Source: Evansella tamaricis
Lineage (GTDB): Bacteria > Bacillota > Bacilli > Bacillales > Salisediminibacteriaceae
NCBI RefSeq assembly: GCF_019042215.1
Contig: NZ_JAHQCS010000135.1
Location: forward strand, 1-52,522
Direction: 5' to 3'
Length of the DNA: 52,522 nucleotides
The notes under the pieces are model-generated. The model saw only the letters and a list, made by a program, of their open reading frames with translations. It had not been told where the DNA came from and searched no databases. Every line of letters begins with the position of its first letter. Position 1 is the first letter of the stretch. Shown here piece after piece: positions 42,040 through 51,923 of this stretch. The translations under genes were made by a program, and so were the position numbers.

Positions 42040-44643
42040 TTAAACACCTTTATATGCGTTACGGTAGATTTCTGCTAGTTCTGTTACTAGTGGTAATTTA
42101 GGGTTAGCAGTTGTACATTGATCTTCAAATGCGCGATCTGCTAGATAATCCACTTTAGCTTCAAATTCTTGTTTAGATACACCGCACTCTGCAATACTCA
42201 TTGTAATATCAAGTCTTTTAGCTAGTTTAGTTACCGCTTGAGCAAGGCTTTCTACGCCCTCTTCTGTTGTTTTCGCAGGTAAACCGAGCATTTTAGCAAT
42301 TTCAGCATAACGCTCATCTGCTACGAAGTGTCCGTATTTAGGGAATGCAGCAAACTTCTTTGGTCGTGTTGCATTGTAACGAATCACATGCGGCATCAAG
42401 ATTGTATTCGCGTGTCCATGTGCAATATGGAACTCTGCACCCATTTTATGAGCCAAGCTGTGATTAATACCTAAGAACGCATTGGCGAAAGCCATCCCAG
42501 CGATTGTTGATGCGTTATGCATTTTTTCACGGGCCAATTCATCATTTCCATTATCATACGCTTTTGGCAGATATTCAAACACAAGTTGGATAGCTTTCAT
42601 TGCCAAACCATCAGTGTAGTCATTAGCCATAATGGAAACGTAAGCTTCAATAGCATGTGTCAGAACGTCCATTCCAGTATCAGCAGTTACCTTTTTCGGA
42701 ACTGATTTTACATAGGTTGGATCGATGATCGCAACGTCTGGAGTCAACTCATAATCTGCTAATGGGTATTTAACATTGTTTGCTTTATCTGTAATTACTG
42801 AGAAAGATGTTACTTCAGATCCAGTTCCAGATGTAGTTGGTATTGCAATAAATTGAGCTTTTTTTCCTAAGTTAGGATATTTAAATACACGCTTACGAAT
42901 ATCCAAGAACTTTTGTTTAATGCCATGGAACTCAATGTCTGGGTATTCATAGAACAACCACATACCTTTCGCAGCATCCATCGGTGATCCACCACCAAGT
43001 GCGATAATAGCGTCAGGTTCAAAGCTTCTCATTAATTCCGCACCGGCCATTACTGTTTCAATAGACGGATCAGGCTCCACATCGGAGAATACTTCAATTT
43101 GAACTGGCTCTTTACGTTTGTTTAGGTAGTATTGAACTTTGTCAACGTATCCCATTTTCACCATGATTGGATCGGTTACAACCAGTACACGGGAGATGTT
43201 CGGCATTTTTTCTAAATATTGAGTTGAGTTCTTTTCAAAGTAAATTTTCGGTGGAACTTTAAACCATTGCATATTATTTTTCCTAATTCCTATCTTTTTA
43301 AAGTTTATTAGATTCACAGTTCCTACGTTTTGAGAAACGGAATTTTTCCCGTGGGATCCACATCCTAAAGTTAAGGAAGGAAGATATCCATTATAAATAT
43401 CACCAATTGCTCCTTGTGAAGATGGACAATTATTTAAAATTCTACCAGCTTTCATACGAAGTCCGAAGTTTCTCATTACTTCTCCATCATTTGTATGAAT
43501 AACAGCAGAGTGACCTAAACCACCAAACTCAAGCATTTCTTCTGCACGCTTAAAGCCTTCGTCTGTGCTATTTACTTTATAACAAGCTAGTAGTGGACTT
43601 AGTTTTTCACGAGATAGCGGATACGCTTCTCCAACACCTTTTAATTCTGCAATAAGGATTTTAGTATCAGGATCCACATCCACTCCTGCTAACTTAGCAA
43701 TCTCAAATGCCGGTTTACCAACGATCGTCGCATTTACTGCACAAGCATTACCTGGGAAAACTAAAGCTTCTACTTTTTTAATTTGCTCTTTCGTTAAGAA
43801 GTGGCAGTTATTTTTGATTAATTCCTGTTTTGTTTCATCATAGATTTCTTTATCAATAATTACTGCTTGTTCAGATGCACAAATCATACCGTTATCAAAT
43901 GTTTTAGAGAGGATAAGATCATTTACTGCTTGCTTGACTATTGCTGTTTTCTCAATGTAGCAAGGAACGTTACCTGGTCCTACGCCTAATGCTGGTTTAC
44001 CAGTTGAATATGCTGATTTAACCATTCCAGCTCCTCCAGTTGCCAACACAACTGCTACACCATTGTGATTCATTAACTCTTGTGTTGCTTCGATTGAAGG
44101 AGATTCAATCCACTGAATACAATGTTCTGGTGCCCCTGCTTTAAGTGCAGCCTGATAAAGAACACTTGCTGCAGTAGAGCTACATTTTTGCGCAGAAGGA
44201 TGGAAAGCAAAAATTATAGGGTTCCTAGTTTTTATAGCGATTAAGATTTTAAACATTGTTGTTGATGTTGGGTTTGTTACTGGCGTTACCCCTGCAACTA
44301 CTCCGACAGGTTCTGCGATTTCAATCATTTCTTCATGTTCATTTTCAGAGATGATCCCTACTGTTTTGTTATATTTAATGGCGTTATAAATGTACTCTGT
44401 TGCAAAAATATTTTTAATTATTTTATCTTCATATACTCCACGTTTCGTTTCTTCAATCGCCATTTTTGCAAGGGGCATGTGTTGGTCTAATCCAGCTAAT
44501 GCCATTTCCTTTACAATGGTATCGATGCTCACTTGGTCGTAGCTTAAAAATTGATCATAGGCTACCTTAGCATTCTTCACCAGTTTGTCAACCATTTCTG
44601 AAGCTGTGTTTACTTTCTTCATTTCTCTTTCTTCTACAGCCAT
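42040..44643 (-). CDS. adhE: Bifunctional acetaldehyde-CoA / alcohol dehydrogenase
   Basis: An 867-residue fusion of an N-terminal CoA-acylating aldehyde dehydrogenase (catalytic Cys in [11 protein letters not shown], cofactor region [12 protein letters not shown]) and a C-terminal iron-dependent alcohol dehydrogenase ([30 protein letters not shown] with the metal-binding His). It reduces acetyl-CoA to ethanol and regenerates NAD+ in fermentation, forming spirosomes. The length matches the family. ATG 44643 has AAGGAGG upstream. Upstream lie two TTGTGA-N6-TCACA(A/T) sites and a cre-like site, pointing to redox/anaerobic and carbon control. Confidence 0.98.
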   Translation of the reverse strand: MAVEEREMKKVNTASEMVDKLVKNAKVAYDQFLSYDQVSIDTIVKEMALAGLDQHMPLAKMAIEETKRGVYEDKIIKNIFATEYIYNAIKYNKTVGIISENEHEEMIEIAEPVGVVAGVTPVTNPTSTTMFKILIAIKTRNPIIFAFHPSAQKCSSTAASVLYQAALKAGAPEHCIQWIESPSIEATQELMNHNGVAVVLATGGAGMVKSAYSTGKPALGVGPGNVPCYIEKTAIVKQAVNDLILSKTFDNGMICASEQAVIIDKEIYDETKQELIKNNCHFLTKEQIKKVEALVFPGNACAVNATIVGKPAFEIAKLAGVDVDPDTKILIAELKGVGEAYPLSREKLSPLLACYKVNSTDEGFKRAEEMLEFGGLGHSAVIHTNDGEVMRNFGLRMKAGRILNNCPSSQGAIGDIYNGYLPSLTLGCGSHGKNSVSQNVGTVNLINFKKIGIRKNNMQWFKVPPKIYFEKNSTQYLEKMPNISRVLVVTDPIMVKMGYVDKVQYYLNKRKEPVQIEVFSDVEPDPSIETVMAGAELMRSFEPDAIIALGGGSPMDAAKGMWLFYEYPDIEFHGIKQKFLDIRKRVFKYPNLGKKAQFIAIPTTSGTGSEVTSFSVITDKANNVKYPLADYELTPDVAIIDPTYVKSVPKKVTADTGMDVLTHAIEAYVSIMANDYTDGLAMKAIQLVFEYLPKAYDNGNDELAREKMHNASTIAGMAFANAFLGINHSLAHKMGAEFHIAHGHANTILMPHVIRYNATRPKKFAAFPKYGHFVADERYAEIAKMLGLPAKTTEEGVESLAQAVTKLAKRLDITMSIAECGVSKQEFEAKVDYLADRAFEDQCTTANPKLPLVTELAEIYRNAYKGV

Positions 44644-44662
44644 TTTGAAGACCTCCTTATTC

Positions 44663-44680
44663 TTGTGATAACTCTCACAA
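44663..44680. promoter_or_regulatory. Rex- or Fnr-type operator, proximal to adhE
   Basis: TTGTGATAACTCTCACAA, a perfect TTGTGA-N6-TCACAA palindrome 20 bases before the start codon. It fits both the Rex and the Bacillus Fnr consensus. The position favours repression. Confidence 0.8.
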
Positions 44681-44747
44681 GGTGAATATTATTTTTTGAA
44701 ACTTACCATATGGTTTTTATTCTTAATATCTTGTTGCTTACAAGTTG

Positions 44748-44753
44748 ATTATA
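44748..44753 (-). promoter_or_regulatory. Predicted -10 element of adhE
   Basis: TATAAT on the minus strand with no good -35 at the proper distance, as expected for an activator-dependent promoter. Confidence 0.5.
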
Positions 44754-44784
44754 AAACGAAAAACAGTGAAAATATATGTCATAT

Positions 44785-44802
44785 TTGTGAAGTCCTTCAC
44801 AT
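44785..44802. promoter_or_regulatory. Rex- or Fnr-type operator, distal to adhE
   Basis: TTGTGAAGTCCTTCACAT, one mismatch from the palindrome, upstream of the predicted -10. Confidence 0.75.
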
Positions 44803-44807
44803 TTTTG

Positions 44808-44823
44808 ATGATAGCGTTTTCAT
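44808..44823. promoter_or_regulatory. CcpA cre-like site upstream of adhE
   Basis: ATGATAGCGTTTTCAT fits the cre consensus WTGNNARCGNWWWCA closely. The rest of 44824-44995 is AT-rich with no gene. Confidence 0.65.
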
Positions 44824-44995
44824 TTTGAACATTTAGTGACTAAAATGTTCTAAAATATACTATACCATTAATTCTTTATGTTATTTCCCTTTGTTATATC
44901 TGGTTTTCTCCTATTACGGGTAGACTGTTATAATAATTTTTCTTTCCTGTTACACTTAAATAAGGATATACATCTTTGTAATAGTTTTTCTAAAC

Positions 44996-45036
44996 AACAA
45001 AACCCCTCAGCACGTTTTCAGCTGAAGGGTTTTGTT
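44996..45036. terminator. Terminator of the ABC transporter operon
   Basis: Arms AACAAAACCC.TCAGC / GCTGA.GGGTTTTGTT with a 9-base loop; usable on both strands. Confidence 0.88.
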
Positions 45037-45044
45037 CTCATATA

Positions 45045-46085
45045 TTATTCACTTAATATGGCGTCAAGAATAGAGGTATCCACAAATCCGTCTAAGTCAG
45101 GTTCCACATCCATAAATTGCAATTCATAGGATGCTGTTGCCCATGCTTGGAGGGCTTCACCGTGAGTTTCTGTTGTTACTACCATTCTCTCCCAAGCTTT
45201 TTCCAAAACATGTTCAGGTAGTCGTGATTGGGTTAGGTTAAAGATTAAATCATTTACTGTATTTAATGTATCTGAAGTATTTTCATGTGCAAAGTCAACA
45301 GAACGTTTATGGGCCCTTAATGCCTGTTCGACGGCATCTGGATGGCTTTCTAAGAAATCACTTGAAGTAACAATAACAACACTGGCTAATTCTTTCCCTA
45401 AAAATACTTCGTTCCACTCAGTGACAACATTTGCATTATGTTCTTCCACTAATAAGGTACCCCAAGGTTCCGGGGCTGCTGCTGCGTCAATTTGTCCTTG
45501 CTCAAACATGGCTACCATACTTGCAGGGTTAACACGGGACTGATGTTCCACGGTTCCACCAAGACGGTTTGATTTTAAACCAATTTCATTTAGCATAATC
45601 TCTAACTGTACGTTATGAGTACAACCATTACCTGGTGTACAGAAGGATCCACCGTCAAAATCTTCTAATGTAAGAATTCCCGAATCCTCTCGTGATACAA
45701 TAAGTGTAGCACCATTGGCTGCTGCCCCAATAACAACTACATCTCCACCTGATAAAAAGTAGTTTATGGCTGGTCCTGGTCCTACATATCCTAAGTCGAT
45801 ATTGCCTGCATCTAATGCATCAATAAAATCATTTCCATTTGGAAAATGAGTAAAGTCCACATTATAATTAACCAGTTCTTCTTCAAAATACCCCTTTTCC
45901 TTTCCAACTATTGCTGCTGCGTGATCTAAGTTCGGAAAGTAACCAATTGTGACATCCCCTGTTTTCTCTCCCCCAGTGTCACCTTCTGTAGATGTTTGTG
46001 ATCCTTGTTGATCTTCCCCTTCACCACAGCCAACTAAAAGTAAAACTGCTGTCATTGCAATGAATACATTACGGATAATATTCAT
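45045..46085 (-). CDS. ABC transporter substrate-binding lipoprotein, NitT/TauT type
   Basis: A 346-residue lipoprotein with lipobox LLLVGC (C20) followed by an acidic/Ser-Thr linker. The mature part is the NMT1/SsuA-like fold: IGYFPNLDHAAAIVGKEKGYFEEE, DLGYVGPGPAINYFLSGGDVVVIGAAANGATLIV, and DAAAAPEPWGTLLVEE. Two Cys in FCTPGNGCTH may form a disulfide. Such receptors bind aliphatic sulfonates, taurine, nitrate or thiamine precursors; the ligand is not evident. AGGAGG precedes ATG 46085. It is last in its ATPase-permease-receptor operon. Confidence 0.92.
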   Translation of the reverse strand: MNIIRNVFIAMTAVLLLVGCGEGEDQQGSQTSTEGDTGGEKTGDVTIGYFPNLDHAAAIVGKEKGYFEEELVNYNVDFTHFPNGNDFIDALDAGNIDLGYVGPGPAINYFLSGGDVVVIGAAANGATLIVSREDSGILTLEDFDGGSFCTPGNGCTHNVQLEIMLNEIGLKSNRLGGTVEHQSRVNPASMVAMFEQGQIDAAAAPEPWGTLLVEEHNANVVTEWNEVFLGKELASVVIVTSSDFLESHPDAVEQALRAHKRSVDFAHENTSDTLNTVNDLIFNLTQSRLPEHVLEKAWERMVVTTETHGEALQAWATASYELQFMDVEPDLDGFVDTSILDAILSE

Positions 46086-46106
46086 GTTGTTCCTCCTCTT
46101 ATCTTT

Positions 46107-46880
46107 TTAAAGTTTTGATAAACCCCAACGGGATAAAACTCGCTTTTCGATTCTACTGAAAATTAAATATTCTACAATCAGACCGATTACAGATATAATA
46201 ATCATAATGGCAATAACCATATCCATATTAAAAAAGTCCCTTGCATCCATTAATGTTCTTCCTAATCCACCGCGGCCAATAAGTTCTGCTGCAATGAGGG
46301 CTCGCCACCCGAACGCCCATGCTAATCTTGCGCCAGTCAGTGCGGAAGGTATCGCTGCAGGTATCATAACCTTCCATATTATTTCCTTTTGGTTATAACC
46401 CATTGTTCTTGCAGCCCTGATTAAAATTGGCTGTACATTTTTAATCCCCATTCGCATATTTAAAGTCATGGCCCAAGTACCCCCTAGTACGATGATAAAT
46501 ATAATTGCTGGGGTTTGCGCACCTGCAAATATTATTAAAGAAATTGGGAGCCAAACGATACTAGGTATAGACTGTAATGCCACCACAAGAGTACCTAATG
46601 TTTCATCTGCAATTTTCGAAACACCAATAAGGATCCCTAACGAACCTCCAAATAGAATAGCTAATCCATAACCTAGTGCAATCCGATAAATACTCTCGGA
46701 AAGGGCTGTTAAAAGAATTCCCGTTTGAAAAAAGCCAATATAAAGTTGTTCAATGGCTCCTAACGGGGAAGGAAACATCGTTGGAGATCTAAACTCGTAA
46801 ACTAAATTAAATCTATATATGGTCTCCCAGATTACGATCAGTGCCGTAAAGAAGAGAAGCCTTCTTAGTATTGAAGTCAT
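46107..46880 (-). CDS. ABC transporter permease, SsuC/TauC type
   Basis: A 257-residue permease with six transmembrane segments and the EAA-loop region RAARTMGYNQKEIIWKVMIPAAIPSALTG-type pattern (RTMGYNQKEI visible) followed by WRALIAAELIGRGGLG, typical of the sulfonate/nitrate/taurine branch. ATG 46880 with GGAGGAAATG upstream is preferred to GTG 46883. The start lies 68 bases inside the end of the ATPase gene, an unusually long overlap that should couple their translation. Confidence 0.93.
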   Translation of the reverse strand: MTSILRRLLFFTALIVIWETIYRFNLVYEFRSPTMFPSPLGAIEQLYIGFFQTGILLTALSESIYRIALGYGLAILFGGSLGILIGVSKIADETLGTLVVALQSIPSIVWLPISLIIFAGAQTPAIIFIIVLGGTWAMTLNMRMGIKNVQPILIRAARTMGYNQKEIIWKVMIPAAIPSALTGARLAWAFGWRALIAAELIGRGGLGRTLMDARDFFNMDMVIAIMIIISVIGLIVEYLIFSRIEKRVLSRWGLSKL

Positions 46881-47658
46881 CACCCATTTCCTCCCTCATC
46901 ACTTTTTCGATTTCTCCACCTAAGATTGACATAATATCTTCCTCTAATTGAACAAATTCTGGTGAAGTAATCGACCTAGGTCTTGGAAGATTCACGTCAT
47001 AAACTTTTCTTATTCCACCTGGACGCGTTCCCATTAAGACAATTCGATCGGATAAAAGGATAGCCTCCCGGATATTATGAGTAACAAATAGAATTGTTTT
47101 TTTTGTTTCTTCCCATATATATTGAACTTCACGGTGAAGCATGGTTCTTGTCTGTTCATCCAACGCACCAAATGGTTCATCCATCAGTAAAATCTTAGGG
47201 TCCATTGCTAAAGCCCGTGCTATTGCAACTCTCTGTTTCATCCCTCCAGATAATTCATGTGGATAAGATCCTATAAATTTACTTAAGTGAACAAGTTTCA
47301 AATATTTCTTTGCATGCTCCTTCGCTTCTTCTTTTTTCATTTTTTTTCGCAAAGCAAACGACACATTTTCCAGTACGGTTAGCCATGGCATTAAGGCTGC
47401 CTCTTGAAAAACAACGCCACGATCTGACCCAGGCTGCAAGACTTTCTTATCCCCCACAAATACTTCCCCATTAGTAGCTTCATCTAATCCGGCAACAATA
47501 TTAAGCAAGGTAGACTTCCCACAGCCAGATGGTCCAAGTAGGGAGAGGAATTCTCCAGACCTTATTTCTAGATTTATATCATCAAAGACGGTAAACGACT
47601 TTTCTTTTTCCTTATTATGAAAGGTCTTTTCCACATGTTCAATTCTTACTTGTTCCAT
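46813..47658 (-). CDS. ABC transporter ATP-binding protein, SsuB/TauB type
   Basis: A 281-residue ATPase. Walker A LGPSGCGKST, Q-loop region VFQEAALMPWL, signature LSGGMKQRVAIARAL, Walker B ILLMDEPFGALDEQ and H-loop LFVTHNIREA are all intact. It powers uptake through the adjoining permease. ATG 47658 follows GGGGGATT; the longer frame adds six residues. The C-terminal tail after about residue 250 extends past the usual end and overlaps the permease gene. It is first in the operon, behind a near-consensus promoter. Confidence 0.95.
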   Translation of the reverse strand: MEQVRIEHVEKTFHNKEKEKSFTVFDDINLEIRSGEFLSLLGPSGCGKSTLLNIVAGLDEATNGEVFVGDKKVLQPGSDRGVVFQEAALMPWLTVLENVSFALRKKMKKEEAKEHAKKYLKLVHLSKFIGSYPHELSGGMKQRVAIARALAMDPKILLMDEPFGALDEQTRTMLHREVQYIWEETKKTILFVTHNIREAILLSDRIVLMGTRPGGIRKVYDVNLPRPRSITSPEFVQLEEDIMSILGGEIEKVMREEMGDDFNTKKASLLYGTDRNLGDHI

Positions 47659-47722
47659 ATAAATCCCCCTAAACAAGCCATACTTGACAATTCATATATT
47701 TTTGGTCGGAATTAATATGTTT

Positions 47723-47751
47723 AGTATATGATGGGTATGTTAGTGTGTCAA
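47723..47751 (-). promoter_or_regulatory. Near-consensus sigma-A promoter of the ABC importer operon
   Basis: On the minus strand TTGACA (47746-47751), 17-base spacer, TATACT (47723-47728). The leader to the ATPase start is about 58 bases. Confidence 0.85.
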
Positions 47752-48161
47752 CAGAAAAAGTCCTATTTATACTTTTTAATTTTAGGAGATGTAAAGTAGA
47801 ATGTTGATATATTCAAAAGCTGGCCAACAATTACATAAACTTGGAGAGATTTAGAACGTTGAACAGCGCCGATGCTCCTACTTGAGAAAACAATATGTTT
47901 AAAGTGTAATCATTTTTTGGATAAACAATGATAATTATATGATTCATATAATACAAAAATTTATACTCTCTTCTAAATAAAATGAGTGTATAAAAGGTAT
48001 TTGGGTGAAGATAAATATGAACTAAAATATGACATCACTGCTTTACTAGTGGGACTTTGTTGCAAAATTGTAATAACTTTGTGAAAAACCTCATTTACGT
48101 TCTTATTTAAATACGTTACTATATTGATTTGTGACCATAACTATTATGAAGGAGATACAGC
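47752..48161. other. Intergenic region without a gene
   Basis: AT-rich, divergent between the ABC operon and the 511-residue membrane protein gene. It contains the palindrome at 47934-47952 and a looser TTATACTC/GAGTGTATAA pair near 47965-48000. No open frame with a ribosome binding site was found. Confidence 0.6.
47934..47952. repeat. Perfect palindrome in the divergent promoter region
   Basis: ATTATATGA-T-TCATATAAT, 9-base arms with a single central base; operator-like. Confidence 0.5.
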
Positions 48162-49697
48162 ATGGATATTATTGAACAAATTACGCATTTACAGTTGCTT
48201 AATCAGTTTTGGATTTTGTTATTTTTCCTAGTACCGATGGTTCTAATCGCCCGTACTGTCGTTGCAGGTACTAGATATTCTCCCATCCTAATCATTGTTA
48301 TTTTTGGGTTAACTATGGGATATGTCCTAGTATTAAGTGATGTAGCAACACCTGGTTTAAGTGAATTCCCCTTTGTTAACTTAATGGCTAATACTACGAT
48401 TATCGCCCTCACGGTTTCCTTCTTTGTTGGGGGACAAGAACTAAGGAAGATTCTTGGAAACAAAGAGATGGAAGTGGACGATATGGTCGTGCCCTCTGAA
48501 GATGAACTCGTATTAGGAACAAACAATACTCAATTTATTTTTATCATCCGCTCCTTTTTCCTGCTCCTCGGTATTGAAGGGGTCGCCAGAATATTAATGA
48601 ACAGTTCCACAACCTTATTAAGCGGCTATTATCCATTGATTGCTTACATAGGTATAGTGGGGTCCATTATTTTTATAGACAGTAAAGCAAAAATCAAGAA
48701 CAAACATTTGTACATTAGAAAAGGATTAGTGGAGATCTTTTTCATCATCGTTATCCTCCTTCTTTCTTTTCAAATTGCATCTACAATCCGGGATTTAATT
48801 GCTTTACCGCAAATTTTCTTTGCAATGATGATTGCTGCAGCTCTAGGAGCAATTTTTTATAAGTGGACATTTGGGCCAACAATTCGGGCTCTTTTATTTG
48901 CAGGTATACCGATTGTTCTAGCAGCAAACTTCATGGTAGGAGGATCAAGGATAGGGGAAGCTTTCTCTATTGAAGGAATGAATTCGGTACTTGCCTACGG
49001 ATTCTTTGGTCAACTTTTCTGGATGTTTGGGGGAATTGCCTTACTAATGTATTTTGCCAGAACTGCAAATGCCAGAAACCTTGCTCCAGGTATGGCTGGG
49101 GCACTGTCCCACTCTGGATTAACTGGCGCTTGTACAGCAGGTGATTTTGGTAAAACAGCAGCACAACGTGCACCAATTATGATTAATATCCCATTTTTTG
49201 GTCATGTCTTCGTCTTTTCTATACTAGCAATTAGTGCTGACCGTGGTGAACTTTGGCTTTTCCCATCGTTTATTATCGTAGCAATCGGAGTCGTCTTAAC
49301 CGCACTCTCCTTAAAGAATTTAAGGAAAGCAAATGGGGAGGATCGAAAAGAAGTCAATGCTCTGATGCAATTCTCCTTTGGATGGCAACTTTGTGCAGTA
49401 TTTGGGGGATTAACTTTACTTAGTCTAAGTGCCATGCAAATGGATTATGCGGCTATGGCACAGTCTAGCGCCATTTCTCATTTCGGATTATTTGCAGCAA
49501 TTCAGGGAGAGATGTTTGGAACGGAATCTGCTTTACTCATCCCATTTATATTCTCAATGCCATTCCTAGTACATCCTCTCGTTTTCTTTATGTTTGGAAG
49601 AGCGATGGAAAACAATGGAGATATGCCGGTTAAACCTGTCTACATCCTTGCTTTAATCGGAGTAGCAGGCGTCGTGGCAGCTTTATTCCTAGTATAA
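48162..49697 (+). CDS. Large multi-pass membrane protein of unknown function
   Basis: A 511-residue protein with roughly twelve to fourteen hydrophobic segments and one hydrophilic loop at about 98-120 (KILGNKEMEVDDMVVPSEDE). A polar, Gly/Ala-rich stretch GMAGALSHSGLTGACTAGDFGK near 310-330 looks like a substrate or ion site such as those in secondary transporters of the glutamate/sodium symporter type. I do not recognise a named family. ATG 48162 has AAGGAG upstream. It is monocistronic and ends at a strong terminator. Confidence 0.75.
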   Translation: MDIIEQITHLQLLNQFWILLFFLVPMVLIARTVVAGTRYSPILIIVIFGLTMGYVLVLSDVATPGLSEFPFVNLMANTTIIALTVSFFVGGQELRKILGNKEMEVDDMVVPSEDELVLGTNNTQFIFIIRSFFLLLGIEGVARILMNSSTTLLSGYYPLIAYIGIVGSIIFIDSKAKIKNKHLYIRKGLVEIFFIIVILLLSFQIASTIRDLIALPQIFFAMMIAAALGAIFYKWTFGPTIRALLFAGIPIVLAANFMVGGSRIGEAFSIEGMNSVLAYGFFGQLFWMFGGIALLMYFARTANARNLAPGMAGALSHSGLTGACTAGDFGKTAAQRAPIMINIPFFGHVFVFSILAISADRGELWLFPSFIIVAIGVVLTALSLKNLRKANGEDRKEVNALMQFSFGWQLCAVFGGLTLLSLSAMQMDYAAMAQSSAISHFGLFAAIQGEMFGTESALLIPFIFSMPFLVHPLVFFMFGRAMENNGDMPVKPVYILALIGVAGVVAALFLV

Positions 49698-49729
49698 ATA
49701 CTATTAATCCTAATAAGATTCACTAACTT

Positions 49730-49762
49730 ACGTCATCTTCCTATTGGGAGATGACGTTTTTA
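49730..49762 (+). terminator. Terminator of the 511-residue membrane protein gene
   Basis: Twelve-base arms (49730-49741 and 49746-49757) with one mismatch and a TATT loop, then TTTTT. Confidence 0.9.
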
Positions 49763-49855
49763 TTAGGATATATTCAAATTCATACTCACTGTCCACTATT
49801 TTATAGTATAATATTAATTATTCGGTTACCGAAATATTTTTTAGGAGTTGATTAA

Positions 49856-51661
49856 ATGGCAAAAGGTTTGACGAAACGTCATGAAGTCCGAGAAGAAGAA
49901 ACATGGAAAATTGAAGATCTATTTGTTACAACAGAAGAATGGAAACAATCATTGGAAAACGTTGAATCTGCCGTATCCAGTGTAGTTAAATTTAAAGGGA
50001 CATTCCATGAGGGAGCTAATAATCTCTTACAGTGTTTTCAAGCTTACGAAAAACTATCAGAACAACTAGTACCTGTCACCACCTATGCAAATTTAAAAAT
50101 GGCTGAGGATGGAACGAATCCTGAATCACAAACGAATTATGCCTTAATGAGTGCTACTGTCACGCGAATCAATACTGCCGTTTCCTTTATAGAATCAGAA
50201 GTGTTGACTCTCTCAGAAGAACAAATAAAAGCCTATTTTAAAGAAGAGAAAGAATTGGAAGCCTATCAGATTCCCCTAAGAGATATATTAGCAAAAAAGG
50301 CCCATTCCCTGTCACCAGAAACCGAAGAAGCGTTAGCATCCCTAGGGGAGGTACATAGTGCCCCATATAAGATATACTCTACAAGCAAATCTTCAGACAT
50401 GTCTTTCGATTCGTTTATTGATGGGAAAGGAACGGAAAAACCTTTATCGTTTGCGCTTTTTGAGGATCAGTACGAACTTTCTCCTAATACAGCTGAGCGA
50501 AGAAATGCTTATGAATCATTTGTGCGCACATTGAAAAAATATGAAAATACCTATGCCACTGTATATGCAACGGAAGTAAAAAAACAGGTGGCATTGGCAA
50601 AACTCCGGAATTATTCCTCCGCTACGGAGATGCTCTTACATCCACAAAAAGTAACGAGGGAAATGTACGAAAATCAATTGAACATTATTTATAAAGAACT
50701 TGCGCCCCACATGCAGCGGTTTGCAAAACTGAAAAAGAGATTACTCGGCTTGGATGAGTTTAAATTCTGCGACTTGAAGGCTCCTTTAGATCCTGAATTT
50801 CAGCCAGAGACAAGTTATGAAAAAGTTTCTGAATTGATACTAGAAGCTTTAACAGTTATGGGACCAGAATATAAGGAAATAATGCGTAAAGGATTAAAAG
50901 AGCGCTGGGTGGACCGGTCAGATAATGTTGGAAAAATGACTGGTGCCTTTTGTGCAAGTCCCTATGGATCACATCCATTTATTTTAATGACGTGGAAAGA
51001 TACGATGCGTGGTGCATTTATCTTAGCACACGAATTGGGTCATGCCGGACATTTTTATCTTGCTAATAAACACCAACGGATAGCGGATACTAGACCATCA
51101 ATGTATTTTATCGAAGCTCCATCCACTATTAATGAGTTGCTATTGGCAAATCACCTGTTAAACAACACAAATGATACACGCATGAAACGATGGGTTATTT
51201 TACAATTATTAGGCACTTATTACCATAATTTTGTAACTCACTTGCTAGAAGGGGAATTCCAGCGCCGTGTTTATCAGTTTGCCGAAGCAGGGAAGCCACT
51301 TACTGCCTCTGTTCTGACCGGCCTTAAAAAAGAAGTCCTTACAGGATTCTGGGGAGATGCAGTTGAAATTGATGAGGCAGCAGGATTAACTTGGATGAGA
51401 CAACCTCACTACTACATGGGCCTCTATCCTTACACTTATTCAGCTGGACTTACTGCATCCACTGCTGTTGCAAAGCGTATTCAAGAAGATGGTCAACCGG
51501 TAGTAGACCGATGGCTAGAAGTACTGAAAGCTGGGGGTACAATGAAACCTTTAGAGCTTATGAATCATGCTGGAGTCGATATGTCTAAAAAAGAAACAAT
51601 TAGAGTTGCCGTTGAGTATGTGGGGTCACTCATTAATGAATTAGAAAAAAATTACGAATAG
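49856..51661 (+). CDS. pepF: Oligoendopeptidase F (M3B metallopeptidase)
   Basis: A 601-residue cytoplasmic zinc peptidase that cleaves 7-17-residue peptides. The HExxH zinc site is H392-E393-L-G-H396 (ILAHELGHAGHFYLA), with the third ligand Glu in FIEAPSTINELL. The N-terminal helical domain and total length are typical of PepF. ATG follows AGGAG. Monocistronic with a strong terminator. It may serve peptide recycling or pheromone processing. Confidence 0.96.
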   Translation: MAKGLTKRHEVREEETWKIEDLFVTTEEWKQSLENVESAVSSVVKFKGTFHEGANNLLQCFQAYEKLSEQLVPVTTYANLKMAEDGTNPESQTNYALMSATVTRINTAVSFIESEVLTLSEEQIKAYFKEEKELEAYQIPLRDILAKKAHSLSPETEEALASLGEVHSAPYKIYSTSKSSDMSFDSFIDGKGTEKPLSFALFEDQYELSPNTAERRNAYESFVRTLKKYENTYATVYATEVKKQVALAKLRNYSSATEMLLHPQKVTREMYENQLNIIYKELAPHMQRFAKLKKRLLGLDEFKFCDLKAPLDPEFQPETSYEKVSELILEALTVMGPEYKEIMRKGLKERWVDRSDNVGKMTGAFCASPYGSHPFILMTWKDTMRGAFILAHELGHAGHFYLANKHQRIADTRPSMYFIEAPSTINELLLANHLLNNTNDTRMKRWVILQLLGTYYHNFVTHLLEGEFQRRVYQFAEAGKPLTASVLTGLKKEVLTGFWGDAVEIDEAAGLTWMRQPHYYMGLYPYTYSAGLTASTAVAKRIQEDGQPVVDRWLEVLKAGGTMKPLELMNHAGVDMSKKETIRVAVEYVGSLINELEKNYE

Positions 51662-51674
51662 TTTAAATTGTTAA

Positions 51675-51717
51675 CCTACCGTTTCCTGCCTTTTACCTGA
51701 AACGGTAGGTTTTTTTG
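51675..51717 (+). terminator. Terminator of pepF
   Basis: Perfect 11-base arms CCTACCGTTTC/GAAACGGTAGG followed by seven T. Confidence 0.95.
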
Positions 51718-51870
51718 GTATTGAAAATTCCTTCTCCACCTCTAGCAACACATTCAAACGAATATATGTAATAGTTTTCGTCAATATAATTAAATACGGT
51801 ACGTGAAAAATTAAAACCTATTTACATCCAACTCCTCTCTTTTTTGGCTAGTGATAAAAGTTGGCACGCA

Positions 51871-51900
51871 AAAAGGAACGGATCACTGAATTTCCGTTCC
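51871..51900 (-). terminator. Terminator of the ferritin-like gene
   Basis: Eight-base arms GGAACGGA/TCCGTTCC followed by TTTTTG on the minus strand. Confidence 0.88.
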
Positions 51901-51923
51901 CCAACCCATATTGTTACTTTTCT

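Noticed and set aside
48203-48526. 107-residue minus-strand open frame
   Set aside because: Antisense to the 511-residue membrane protein gene; no ribosome binding site or family match.
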